Source of the DNA: Mesostigma viride
Taxonomy: Eukaryota > Streptophyta > Mesostigmatophyceae > Mesostigmatales > Mesostigmataceae
NCBI GenBank assembly: GCA_009746045.1
Contig: RPFO01001698.1
Span: forward strand, 1-64,000
Length of the DNA stretch: 64,000 nt
Reading direction: 5' to 3'
The notes under the pieces are model-generated. The model ran no database searches. It saw only the letters and a program-made list of their open reading frames with translations, and had not been told where the DNA came from. Positions 51,144-60,143 of this stretch are shown here, piece by piece; positions within the stretch are counted from its first letter, which is position 1, and every line of letters begins with the position of its first letter. The position numbers were made by a program, and so were the translations under genes.

Positions 51144-52323
51144 ATGTTCGTGCACGTAGACGCTGCCAACCAGCTCGCCAGCGTGTCCGATGTCTTGTAT
51201 CATCTGCTGGGTCTCAACAACGTGGACGATGTGTCCTCCGTCGCCGGAATGAAACCGTTCCTGCCGTGGTGCACACCCGTTAAGAGACCCGATGGTCGCG
51301 ACGACTACTTGGCGGACGTCGTCGTGATGTCGTGCATCTTGCGCGCCATGACCGTCGTGGGCGCTTCCCAACGTCTGGCGTGCGCGAAATCCGTCGCGAC
51401 GTTGTTGCGCAAGTCGCCGTTCATCCCGAAATCCGTGTTCGGGGTCGACATGGGCGGGAACCCGTACGAGGGGCGCTTCTCGGACCTCGCGATATCCCCT
51501 TGCCCAAGGGCATGTTATCGGCGAGTCAGCTGCTGCGTTCATCGAATCTCTCGTTAACGTCTCTGACGGCGCACAAGTTCGCGTCGGGGGAGATGCGGAA
51601 GGCCAAGGTGGCCGACGACGTCCGCCGCCGTTTTCGCGCCCAGATGAAAGAGATGGCCGGCATCCAGAGAACGGGACGACCAAGACCGGATGCGACCCGG
51701 GGTGGGACTTCATGATGCTCGTGGACCAGTCCGTGGGGATGTCTCTCCGGATCTTCGGCCTCGAGAACGCGACGCTCATCCTTCACTCCGTGTCGACCCA
51801 GTTCGAGAAGGTGAAGGAGTTCCCGCTCCATATATCGCCGGAGAAACGGATTTTCGACATCGGATGGATCGCCGAGGTGGACAACGACGCGCATTACGTC
51901 GCCACCGGGATGACCAGGGAGCGGTTTCGACAGATCCAGACGAACCTTCGCGAAGGAGAGGAAGAGAAGCACGCGTACCACAACCACACCCAGTCTCTGT
52001 TCGACTACGTTCGCTGGGTCCTGTACGCGATCGAGGACCACTTCCCTTCCCGCCGCGACCTCGTCGCGTCCGCCTTGACCCGGTTCGAGTCGATCGCCGC
52101 CCGTTTCGGTTCGCACCTTCTGTCGCGCCGTGTCGCCACTCGCCAGGAGATTGAGCGCAGGTTGCGCGTGGAGGAGAACGACCGCATGGAGTTACTCCAC
52201 GGACGCGGGGTGGGACACCTTCAGGCGATGCTCGGCGACGAGGCGCTCGACACGGAAGACGAGGACGGCGACGAATCGGAAGATGGAGAGGAGATGACGG
52301 ACGGGATCCCGTTCCCGCCGTAG
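51144..52323 (+). CDS. Unknown protein, two frame changes
   Basis: MFVHVDAANQLASVSDVLYH at 51144. Frame changes near 51500 (to LPKGMLSASQLLRSSNLSLT) and near 51670 (to ENGTTKTGCDPGWDFMMLVD). About 392 aa, ending with an acidic run (DTEDEDGDESEDGEE). The middle (ISPEKRIFDIGWIAEVDNDA) and the helical VRWVLYAIEDHFPSRRDLVA look globular. No family recognised. Confidence 0.6.
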
Positions 52324-52352
52324 AGTTTTTTTGTCCGATAGGTAGTACGGGT

Positions 52353-52942
52353 ATGGCAACGGTACTCACAAGCCGTCCGCTTCGTATCCATCCTCGCGAA
52401 CGCCGACCGGTCCTTCGCGCGAAACGAGGGAAATCTGCGGTGACCTGTGCCAATAGTTCGAAACCGGACCTGTGGGACCGCAACGTGTATATCGTGAGCA
52501 AGAGGTTTCCGAGTGCATCGGTCCTTGCCGTGCACGATATAGAATTGGATCGCGAGAGCCGCATATTGCGGCCCATGACGCACATCGTCGGGTTTTACGA
52601 CAAGCGGATGGCGAACGTCACGAGGAGAATGGCGGCGGAAGACTGGGACAACGGGCAGGAGAACAAGTGGGTCTTAGACGACGGAAACGTGGACCAGTTC
52701 CTGTGTTCGAGGATGGAGGAATTCCTCGCGTCCCACGAGAACACGGGCGTTATGGCGGCGAATACGCGGATTTCGCCGTGCGCAAGATGACGTTCAACGA
52801 TCTCCAGAGGTGGACGGGGATGGCCGGGATGGTCTTGCGCATCATGGAAAAGGGGGACGAGGGAGTGGTCGTCACCTCGCACTACCCTCGCGAGGACGCG
52901 ATGTTTTACATGCCTTACTTAAGTCTGTGTTGGAATCTATGA
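52353..52942 (+). CDS. Unknown protein, frame change near 52765
   Basis: The ATG is preceded by a T7 tract (52326-52332) and GTAGTACGGGT. Starts MATVLTSRPLRIHPRERRPV, passes VLAVHDIELDRESRILRPMT and, after the frame change, YADFAVRKMTFNDLQRWTGM, ending SLCWNL. About 196 aa. No family recognised. Convergent with the next gene, separated by three bases. Confidence 0.6.
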
Positions 52943-52945
52943 ACT

Positions 52946-53466
52946 TTATTCATCATTAATAAAATGAACGATTCTTTCTTTCACTTCTCGTTTGCGCGTC
53001 CCCGAGTCGCGGGGCTTGTAGAATTTATTCTGGAACCACAAAAATGCGAGGGACGCGATCCCGAAAGCCGCGAAACCCATGAGGGATTTGTGAGGCTGGA
53101 TCGTCATGATGCCTTCCGCGGAGTACCCATAGAAATCAAAGTACTTCTTGGTCCCGACGGCGAACAAAAGCCCTGCCGCCACTGTCCCGCCATCCACGCG
53201 CGACGATGGGCGGCGGGCGAGGCGGGCTGAATCGAGGTCCTGTATTGTCCGTATAACAGGCCGAACGACACGATCAGGAAAAACGCGTAGGCGTTCAGCT
53301 TCGGATGGCTGTAACGCCACGAAACGCCGTCCGTACTCGTCAACACGGACGACTTGAACAGAAGTCGATAAATGGACCATTTGTCGACTCGGATCCTCGC
53401 GTCCGCGTCCGAGGAGGCGGTGGGTCTCGCTTTCGGCACGAACTCGACGGGCTCGGGGGTCGTCAT
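52946..53466 (-). CDS. Two-span membrane protein, frame change near 53205
   Basis: MTTPEPVEFVPKARPTASSD at 53466. First span YAFFLIVSFGLLYG, second GGTVAAGLLFAVG after the frame change, third-like SLMGFAAFGIASLAFLWF, then a basic end (KPRDSGTRKREVKERI). About 173 aa. Likely a virion membrane protein by type. Confidence 0.6.
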
Positions 53467-53481
53467 CCCGGGGGTCTAGTA

Positions 53482-53969
53482 CTAATTCGCAGACACAATT
53501 TTACGAGTCCTCCTTCGCGCTCTTCGCCGACGGATTATTCCCCAGAGGTACTTGAGCGCGAACTCTCCTGCTGTCCACCCGTTCGTCGCGAGGACGTGCG
53601 CGGACGTCGCCTCGGGGCCGAGTCGTCGGATCTCGTTCAAACACTTGCGCACGTCGCCGACAGACATAGCGGGGATCGACGCGCTCATAAAGGACGACTT
53701 CTTGGATTTCGCGGCCTTGGGCGGGACCTCGGCCATCGGGGTGGGGACGTCGTCCTGCGGCACCGGCGCCGCGGTCGGGGTCACGGGCACAGGCTCCGAC
53801 ACCGTCGCGGACGCGGGCACGGGCACGGGCACGGGCACGGGCGCGGGCGCGGGCGCGGGCGCGGGTTCCTCTGCCTCGGGCGCCGGCCTCTTTTTGGAGA
53901 GACGGCTCGAGGGCTTGAACTTGGTTGGGACGGGGGCGGAGGAGGAGGAGGATTCCTGGGAGCTCGACA
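53482..53969 (-). CDS. Ala/Pro-rich protein with C-terminal basic helix, 162 aa
   Basis: ATG at 53969 (MSSSQESSSSSAPVPTKF), with an A11 tract 18 bases upstream. The middle is an AP/VP dipeptide run likely to be extended. Residues ~100-150 (MSVGDVRKCLNEIRRLG, TNGWTAGEFALKYLWG) are a small helical domain reminiscent of DNA-binding modules, ending RRRRARRRTRKIVSAN. Function unknown. Confidence 0.6.
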
Positions 53970-53987
53970 TTTTGTCTAGACAGGGGT

Positions 53988-53998
53988 GTTTTTTTTTT
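53988..53998. promoter_or_regulatory. T11 tract shared by divergent genes
   Basis: Lies 18 bases from both the minus ATG (53969) and the plus ATG of VLTF3 (54016); the symmetry is exact. Confidence 0.5.
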
Positions 53999-54015
53999 CT
54001 CACTAGAACGCGCGG

Positions 54016-55128
54016 ATGGAAGATCCGGTCGTCCGCCCTTCCGCGTCCCAGAAGACGACCGTGGAGGCCAAATTCAAGGAGTGCATGGACTACTTCGAGT
54101 CTCGCGGCGAGTCGATGTCGGAAAACTGCATCCAGTTCATGCTGGAGGTCGGCCCGATCTACCTGAAGTACACGACGGCCGTGGAGACCGAACGGAGCAA
54201 GAAGAAGCGCAAGTATTCCAAGGACGAGATCGTCGCAATTCCCAACGGCGACGGATGGGTGACCGTGAAGACGAAAGCCAAGGAGACCACGATGCCGATC
54301 AAAGAGGCGATCGAACGCGGGTACCGCATCGCGGAGGCCCCGAACGCGAGGAAGGAGGACAAGTCGGCGCTGCGAGGGCGCATCTACGACGAGTTCATGG
54401 CGGCGCTGCGACGGATGCCCTTCATCCCGGAACACATCCTCGGACAGGAGCAGACTCTCGCGCACTACCAAATTTCGTACGGATTCTGTCCCGAGTGCAA
54501 CGTCAACATGATCGAGGACGCGGCGAGGGCGGACCTGATGTGCACCAAGTGCGCCATGACCATGCCGGCGACCAACGACGGGATCGAGGCCTGTCCCTAC
54601 GGCACGTCTGTCAACACCGCCGACTACTGCTACAAGCGGATCAACCACTTGAACGAGTGCATCGCGCAATTCCACGCGCGCGAGAGGTCGACGATCCCCG
54701 ACGACGTGGTCGCGGCCGTCGACAAGGAGTTCAAGAAGATGCGCGTGGTGAACCGCGAGAGCATCACCCCCAAGAACGTGCGGAAGATCCTGCGCAAGCT
54801 CCGTATGCCGCGCTACTTCGAGCATTCCGTCCAGATCACGCACATCCTGAACGGCACCCCGCCGCCCACCATGACGCTCGAGCAGGAAGAGACACTGAGG
54901 AACATGTTTCGGTCGATTCAGAAACCTTTTGAGGACATTTGCCCGAAGAACAGGAAGAATTTTTTGAATTATTCGTATACGCTACACAAGATGTGTCAGT
55001 TACAGGGATACGACGAGTTCCTAGATCATTTTCCGCTCCTGAAGAGCAAGGAAAAGCTGTGGGGACAGGACGTCATGTGGAAAGGGATCTGCGCCAAGTT
55101 GAATTGGCAGTTCATCCCGTCCACGTGA
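54016..55128 (+). CDS. VLTF3-like late transcription factor
   Basis: An intact 370-aa homologue of poxvirus A2L/VLTF3, one of the core genes of this virus phylum; it switches on late genes with the viral RNA polymerase. The zinc ribbon FCPECNVNMIEDAARADLMC then TKC at ~residues 157-181 is the signature, followed by YKRINHLNECIAQFHARE, which matches the conserved ..R.NHF.E.L.Q.Q... stretch, and the C-terminal YSYTLHKMCQLQGYDEFLD and KLWGQDVMWKGICAKLNW. Length agrees with the family. It sits beside PCNA, convergent, three bases apart. Confidence 0.92.
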   Translation: MEDPVVRPSASQKTTVEAKFKECMDYFESRGESMSENCIQFMLEVGPIYLKYTTAVETERSKKKRKYSKDEIVAIPNGDGWVTVKTKAKETTMPIKEAIERGYRIAEAPNARKEDKSALRGRIYDEFMAALRRMPFIPEHILGQEQTLAHYQISYGFCPECNVNMIEDAARADLMCTKCAMTMPATNDGIEACPYGTSVNTADYCYKRINHLNECIAQFHARERSTIPDDVVAAVDKEFKKMRVVNRESITPKNVRKILRKLRMPRYFEHSVQITHILNGTPPPTMTLEQEETLRNMFRSIQKPFEDICPKNRKNFLNYSYTLHKMCQLQGYDEFLDHFPLLKSKEKLWGQDVMWKGICAKLNWQFIPST

Positions 55129-55130
55129 TC

Positions 55131-55934
55131 CTAGTCCTCCATCTCCTCCGCGGCGTCCTGGTTGTCCCCGCCTTCGCCTTCGACTTGAGGCGCGAGCACG
55201 AACATGAGCGTGCCCAGGTCGCCGATCTTGTACTTCACGATCATGGGATATTGAGGCATAATAAAGATGTCCACGCTATTGCACAACCCGGCGGCCTTTG
55301 AAAACGTGCACAGGTAGCGCAGCGAGAAATGCTCGTCGACGTTCTCCTTCTCGCCGATGACCACCTTCATGTCCGGGTGTTCCTTCCCAATCTCCAAGGT
55401 GCAGTTGCCGATATCGCCTTCGCAACTCAGCGTGATGTTGTCGCCCGCGCACTGGAACCGGACGCGGTCCGACACGATAGCCAGATCGCGGCAGATCTTC
55501 TGGAACTCGGAGCTGACCATCGTGATGCAGGTCATGTACTCCTTTTCCGGGATCTCGATCAGATCCTCGTCGATGTCCATCAGTTTCATCGTGTAGCTCC
55601 ACTTGGTGTTCTTCACGCGGTTCGTGATCGTGATGTCCATGACGTCCAACGCCTCGTCCCGCAACCGTAGTTCCATCTCGTCGTTCACGGACACATTCTT
55701 GATCAGTTTGAACAAGTTCACGAGACTGATCCCGACCGTGTACTGTTTATTGCAGCGGTACTCCTCGATCTTGTCGGCGTCCATGAACGCGTGGAAGAGC
55801 GCGCAATGCGACATGTCGAACGATACGATGCGAACGCCCGATTGGTCGAAAAACACGTTGACATCGTTCGTAAGCTCCTTGAGCGATTCCACCAGCAGCT
55901 TGATCGAGGAACCTTGGACCGTACGGAACTCCAT
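55131..55934 (-). CDS. PCNA sliding clamp
   Basis: Intact, 267 aa, start at ATG MEFRTVQGSSIKLLVESL (an upstream GTG is not needed). A DNA-polymerase processivity clamp that forms a trimeric ring. Signatures: VSFDMSHCALFHAFM, VGISLVNLFKLIKN, the interdomain loop with LMDIDEDLIEIPEKEY, and DIFIMPQYPMIVKYKIGDLG at the end. Length is close to the usual 258-264 plus a short acidic tail. This type is standard in nucleocytoplasmic large DNA viruses. Confidence 0.95.
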   Translation of the reverse strand: MEFRTVQGSSIKLLVESLKELTNDVNVFFDQSGVRIVSFDMSHCALFHAFMDADKIEEYRCNKQYTVGISLVNLFKLIKNVSVNDEMELRLRDEALDVMDITITNRVKNTKWSYTMKLMDIDEDLIEIPEKEYMTCITMVSSEFQKICRDLAIVSDRVRFQCAGDNITLSCEGDIGNCTLEIGKEHPDMKVVIGEKENVDEHFSLRYLCTFSKAAGLCNSVDIFIMPQYPMIVKYKIGDLGTLMFVLAPQVEGEGGDNQDAAEEMED

Positions 55935-55962
55935 TGTCACGGTTCGCGCGTCACCTTTTTCT

Positions 55963-56208
55963 TCACGAGGCGAACGAACCGAGATACGTGTACCCGACGA
56001 AGGCGGGATCCGTGTCGGCCGTGATGGGGTCGGGCCCCCCTCGTTCCAAGAAGTAAATGAACCTTCTCCCTTGATGCCCCACCGAGTAGATCCTGTGGTT
56101 TCCTATGTCGAACGGGTTCAGCCGCGACAGAGTCTCACCCGTGGAGTCGAAGCGCACGAACTTTTGCACGCGAACGATGGTGGCGTCCACGACCTTCTCG
56201 GAACTCAT
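55963..56208 (-). CDS. Small unknown protein, 81 aa
   Basis: Intact, ATG start MSSEKVVDATIVRVQKFVRF. Beta-rich, with a FIYFLERGGPD segment. No family recognised. The T7 tract at 56255-56261 separates it from the next divergent gene. Confidence 0.55.
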   Translation of the reverse strand: MSSEKVVDATIVRVQKFVRFDSTGETLSRLNPFDIGNHRIYSVGHQGRRFIYFLERGGPDPITADTDPAFVGYTYLGSFAS

Positions 56209-56285
56209 TTATTCTATACGACTCGACAACTTTTCGCGCGTTTCGCGCGAACGGTTTTTTTACCGTACACTATTTCGATCGTAGG

Positions 56286-56645
56286 ATGGAGTTTATCGCC
56301 GCCATGTCGACACGTCCGGACCGGAAGATCTCGGACGACACGGATCTGATGAGTCTGCTGGCGTGGGGCGTCGAGCGGGGATGGTCCGTCTCGATGAAAG
56401 AGGACGGGGACATCGTGTTCGACAAGGGCGAGGAGGAGCGCGAGGACGACACGGCGTTCGCCCGTTTTGTCGGTGGATGCGAGTCGCCGTGCGACGACGA
56501 GGACGAGGACGAGGAGGAGGAGGAGGAGGAGGAAGAGGAGAGGCGGGGGAGGAAGCGGCGACGGACGGTGTTCAAGTCCACGGAGCGCATCCCGTTGGAG
56601 AACGGGAAGCGACTGAAACTGTCCATCCGGATCACCGAGGATTAA
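56286..56645 (+). CDS. Acidic-centre small protein, 119 aa
   Basis: Starts 25 bases after the T7 tract with CGTACACTATTTCG. Globular N-terminus (MEFIAAMSTRPDRKISD, WGVERGWSVSMKEDGDIVF), a run of ~18 Glu/Asp, then a basic RRGRKRRRTVFK segment and KLSIRITED. The charge layout suggests chromatin or nucleic-acid contacts; nothing more can be said. Confidence 0.55.
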   Translation: MEFIAAMSTRPDRKISDDTDLMSLLAWGVERGWSVSMKEDGDIVFDKGEEEREDDTAFARFVGGCESPCDDEDEDEEEEEEEEEERRGRKRRRTVFKSTERIPLENGKRLKLSIRITED

Positions 56646-56674
56646 ATGTCTCCGGGGAAGTATAATAGAGGCCG

Positions 56675-58432
56675 ATGTCGAGCGGGAATATGATCGCGGT
56701 GCCGAAAGAGTTGATCGATCGCATCATGCGAGCGTTTCCGGACCCGTCCGTCACCAAGGCGGACATCTTGACTCCGACGAATGATCCGGACATGGTCGTC
56801 AAGGAGACGTTCGATCGCAACATCCTCCCCCTGTACTCGCGGAAGGGCGGGAATCCGTTCTTCGACAAACAGGGACACGTCGCCGAGCCGGGCGACACGT
56901 GGAAGTCGATCGCGGCCAAGTACGGTGTCTCCGCGGACGACCTGGTGATCGCGAACCCTCACATCCCTCCTCTGACGCTGTCTCCTGGGAACTTTGTGCT
57001 CGTCCCGAAGAAGTACGGCTTCAACGAGTTCGTCGAGGGGATTATCCACCCGGACACGAACATGAACCTGCAGTATGACGGGGACACGCCCCAGCCCGCG
57101 CCCGATCCCGCGCCGCCCGATCCTCAGCCCGCCGCCGATAATCGATCTTTTAGGGCGCGTGCGGTTGACGCAATGAAAGCCTTCCCCGGTGCCGCCTTGC
57201 AAAGAATTAAGGAACTCACACCCTCACAGGTCGCTGTGGGGACGGCTTTGCTTGGGAGTGTGGCCTTGGGGGGGACGTCTGCTATAGTCCCCGCACTTAT
57301 GGGAGCACGCGCACTTACTAGAGGCGACACCGTTGGCGCGGTCCAACACGCCATTCCCGGGATCGCGGCGGGGATGACGGCGGTGGGGCACCAGGTCGCG
57401 CCGAGTTGGGTCCCGGCGTCCGCTCCAATGACCGTTTTTGACGCGATGAACGGCCCAGCGGGACGGATCGCGACAGGGGCGGCCTTTAACGCCGCAAAGG
57501 CGTTCGGAAACGCGGAAGGCGGGTTCAAGAACCGTCTCGGGGCCGCGGGGCTGTCCCTCGGAGCGTCCCTTCTCCCCGGCGCGTCCGTGGCGTTCGCGGA
57601 CTCGCAAGCGGGCGTGTCCGCGGTGAAGTCCATCCTCGACCAGTTTGGTCTCTCGTCCGCCGTGGATCCCACATCCGTCCTCCAGATCGTCAAGATGTTC
57701 GGCCCCGGAGCCCTGAGGATGCTCTTCCCTCCGAACATCGACCCCAAGCTCGCCGACAGTGCCATCGGGCGAATCGTCGACTCCCTCTATAGTTCTCATC
57801 TGTGGGGACAATATCTCCGAGGGCCTCCTGCCGCGCCCGCCGACACTGTGCCCCCGGGATACGTCTCCACGGGCAACATGACCATGATACAGCCCGGAGA
57901 CACGAACTGGCCGCCCCCGCGCGACGGCTTCACCGAATGGGCGGCGCGTGGCCCGGCGGTCACCGTCATGCCCCCGCCTGTCAACAACCAGTCGAACGGG
58001 TTTACATCCTGGACCCCTCCCACCAACACCATCCCGCCCAATTCCATCTACGACCCTTTGATGTCCGCTCAAGCGGGCGGAGATCCGTATGGACAAGTCG
58101 TCCTCGGCGGCGGATCCCCGTACTCACAAGTCGCTACGACAAGCGGGTACTCGTACGGCGGAAATCCGTACGCTCAATTCGCGCTAGGCTCAGGGACAGA
58201 TCCGTACGCCCGCTCTTTCCAATCCGGCTTCCAGCCTCCTCCCGAGCCCACCATCCTTTCTCCGCCACCCTACATGGACGGATCCAACGCGGTGGTCGAC
58301 CCTTCCGCAATGGGCGCGTACAGCATCAACAGCGGATACTACTCGCCCTATTATAGGAATACGTGGGTTGGCGTTGGGCCGCAGCCCAATAGCACGTCCA
58401 CCGGGACCGGATGGTCAGTGCCGTTATACTAA
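56675..58432 (+). CDS. LysM-domain virion-type protein, 585 aa
   Basis: Intact. After ~65 residues, EPGDTWKSIAAKYGVS...ANPHIPPLTLSPGNFVLVPKK (~68-112) is a LysM domain, a peptidoglycan/chitin-type glycan binder. Next is a Pro-rich linker (PAPDPAPPDPQP), ~250 residues of Ala/Gly-rich hydrophobic sequence (ALLGSVALGGTSAIVPALMG), and a C-terminal region with repeated GGxPYxQ units (GGDPYGQV, GGSPYSQV, GGNPYAQF) ending in Tyr/Pro/Asn. It lies next to the capsid gene (stops overlap by four bases). Likely a virion or wall-interacting protein; inferred. Confidence 0.75.
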   Translation: MSSGNMIAVPKELIDRIMRAFPDPSVTKADILTPTNDPDMVVKETFDRNILPLYSRKGGNPFFDKQGHVAEPGDTWKSIAAKYGVSADDLVIANPHIPPLTLSPGNFVLVPKKYGFNEFVEGIIHPDTNMNLQYDGDTPQPAPDPAPPDPQPAADNRSFRARAVDAMKAFPGAALQRIKELTPSQVAVGTALLGSVALGGTSAIVPALMGARALTRGDTVGAVQHAIPGIAAGMTAVGHQVAPSWVPASAPMTVFDAMNGPAGRIATGAAFNAAKAFGNAEGGFKNRLGAAGLSLGASLLPGASVAFADSQAGVSAVKSILDQFGLSSAVDPTSVLQIVKMFGPGALRMLFPPNIDPKLADSAIGRIVDSLYSSHLWGQYLRGPPAAPADTVPPGYVSTGNMTMIQPGDTNWPPPRDGFTEWAARGPAVTVMPPPVNNQSNGFTSWTPPTNTIPPNSIYDPLMSAQAGGDPYGQVVLGGGSPYSQVATTSGYSYGGNPYAQFALGSGTDPYARSFQSGFQPPPEPTILSPPPYMDGSNAVVDPSAMGAYSINSGYYSPYYRNTWVGVGPQPNSTSTGTGWSVPLY

Positions 58433-60075
58433 TTTAGGAACAGTTTCCGTCCGTGGCCGTTGCTGACCTCGAAGATGTTCATGACCCGCGCGTACACGTG
58501 CACCCTTCCGTTCGACATGACCGCGCCGTCCTTCAGTCCCGGGATCGCGCGGAACCAGAATTTCAGCGTCGCCCGGTCCACCCTGCTCAGGTTCAGGCTC
58601 CCTGTCGGCTGGTCGTCCTCCGGTCGCAAGGAAAACGGGACGAAGTAGATCATCTCGAACGAGTTCTCCACCGGAATCCGCTTGTGGAACTCGGACGGCA
58701 GAAAGAAGTTGAACCACAGCGGGTCGCGAGGGGGGTTGTACAGATCGCTGTTGTTCAGAGTGACCGTCGCCTTGTCGAAAAACGCGTTGTCGATGTGCGT
58801 CATCTGTCGGCCGAACGTCCGCACAAAGTACGACCCCTTGTCCAACATGTCGTTGCGAGCGAACGGACGGTTCCCCTCGAAGTTCCAGTACTCTTCGTTC
58901 GTGTTCTTCTCGTCGCTCCCCTCCAGGCGCCGGTGGTCCGCCCGGAAGAAGAAGATCAGCTCCTTGCACGTCCCGGACACCGTGTCGAGCGGGAACTCCT
59001 TGACCAGTTTGTCCCGCTTGGTCAGGGGGAAGTCCAAGTGCTTCGTCTCCGTGAACAAGTACGTGTGCGTCCCCTGGGAGAACTGTTTCCGCTCGAACTC
59101 GTCGAGCAACACGTACCGCGTCACCAGTCGTAAGGCCTTGATCTCTCCCCCCATGTCCAGCCTGTCCAACGGCCTGCCGGTGTCCACCACGGCCGTGTGC
59201 TCGTCGCCCGTACACACCGTCACGCTCTTCTTCCTCCACCGGTCCGGGTCCGTGGCCGGCGGCACGCGGAACGGGATCTTCTCGAAATAGTTGGTATAGT
59301 CGTGGCGGAGCGGCTTGGCGTTCATCTTCAACACCACCTCGACGTCGTGGTACTGCAGCGCCACGATGGGCAGCGCCGTGCCGTAATGCGTGTTGAAGAA
59401 GAAACGCAGCGGGACGTACACGTGCTGGTCGTGTGCGGTCCCCACGTTGTTGCGCCCCCCGTGTTCGGACGGGAGTCCGTGGATGACGCTCTCCTCCGTG
59501 TTGCGCGTCAGGTAGTCCCACGTGTGCAAAAAGTCGCCCGTGTGGCTCTCGATCAAGCTCCCGCCCACCCACAATTCCACCGTGTTTGTCAGCACGTACC
59601 CCAGGTGGTCGATCCATGCCGGCTGGAACTTCTCGTGGGTGATCCCGTCGTAGTCCGCGTCCGCCGTCAAGGGGTAATCGGACGCCTTGAACGCCGCGGT
59701 CACGCGCGTGTCGGTCACGTCGACACCCGGATTGGTCGGCGTTACACCGTCCGCGGCGACCGAGTCGCGGGCGACGTACACCTGCGCGACGCCGTAGTTC
59801 AGTTTCGTGATGTTGTAGTAGAGGTACATCTGCGTCACGAGGTCGCCCAATCGCGGCACCTTGAAACGCACCTCGCCGCCGTACACGGGAGGGACGTCGG
59901 GCAAGATCTCGACGTCCGTCCAACTGAAGTTCGTGTGTCGCGAGTAGACGGTCTTGAAGAACGTTTTCTCCGGGTTGACGGTCAGGAACGCGTCGAACGC
60001 GCCCTTGCACGCGAGCCACGTCAGGTGGGCCGTGATGTCTTGAGACGCCATTCTAGTAGTACTAGGAGAAGACAT
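58429..60075 (-). CDS. Major capsid protein (double jelly-roll), copy 1
   Basis: Intact, 548 aa from MSSPSTTRMASQDITAHL (60075); a second ATG eight residues on is also possible. It forms the trimeric hexon of icosahedral giant viruses. Conserved capsid features: EKTFFKTVYSRHTNFS near the N-terminus, VEILPDVPPVYGGEVRFKVP, DLVTQMYLYYN, LWVGGSLIESHTGDFLHTWD, FFFNTHYGTALPIVALQYHD (first-to-second barrel transition), and RVDRATLKFWF...VHVYARVMNIFEVSNGHG at the end. Divergent from copy 2, with a T7 tract between them. Best taxonomic marker in the window. Confidence 0.92.
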   Translation of the reverse strand: MSSPSTTRMASQDITAHLTWLACKGAFDAFLTVNPEKTFFKTVYSRHTNFSWTDVEILPDVPPVYGGEVRFKVPRLGDLVTQMYLYYNITKLNYGVAQVYVARDSVAADGVTPTNPGVDVTDTRVTAAFKASDYPLTADADYDGITHEKFQPAWIDHLGYVLTNTVELWVGGSLIESHTGDFLHTWDYLTRNTEESVIHGLPSEHGGRNNVGTAHDQHVYVPLRFFFNTHYGTALPIVALQYHDVEVVLKMNAKPLRHDYTNYFEKIPFRVPPATDPDRWRKKSVTVCTGDEHTAVVDTGRPLDRLDMGGEIKALRLVTRYVLLDEFERKQFSQGTHTYLFTETKHLDFPLTKRDKLVKEFPLDTVSGTCKELIFFFRADHRRLEGSDEKNTNEEYWNFEGNRPFARNDMLDKGSYFVRTFGRQMTHIDNAFFDKATVTLNNSDLYNPPRDPLWFNFFLPSEFHKRIPVENSFEMIYFVPFSLRPEDDQPTGSLNLSRVDRATLKFWFRAIPGLKDGAVMSNGRVHVYARVMNIFEVSNGHGRKLFLN

Positions 60076-60110
60076 AATTTGCGGTACCCGCAGCACGCGG
60101 ACGCGGCAAC

Positions 60111-60143
60111 TTTTTTTCTCGGGAATGGGTATACGCGAATTCC
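60111..60143. promoter_or_regulatory. T7 + GTATAC element between capsid genes
   Basis: TTTTTTT at 60111-60117, CTCGGGAATGG, GTATACGCG and then ATTCC before the ATG at 60144. On the other strand the same tract lies 35 bases before the ATG of capsid copy 1 (GGGTACC in between). Confidence 0.5.

Noticed and set aside
53925-54932. 335-codon plus frame over VLTF3
   Set aside because: It is out of frame with the clear VLTF3 gene and is Arg/His-rich shadow sequence.
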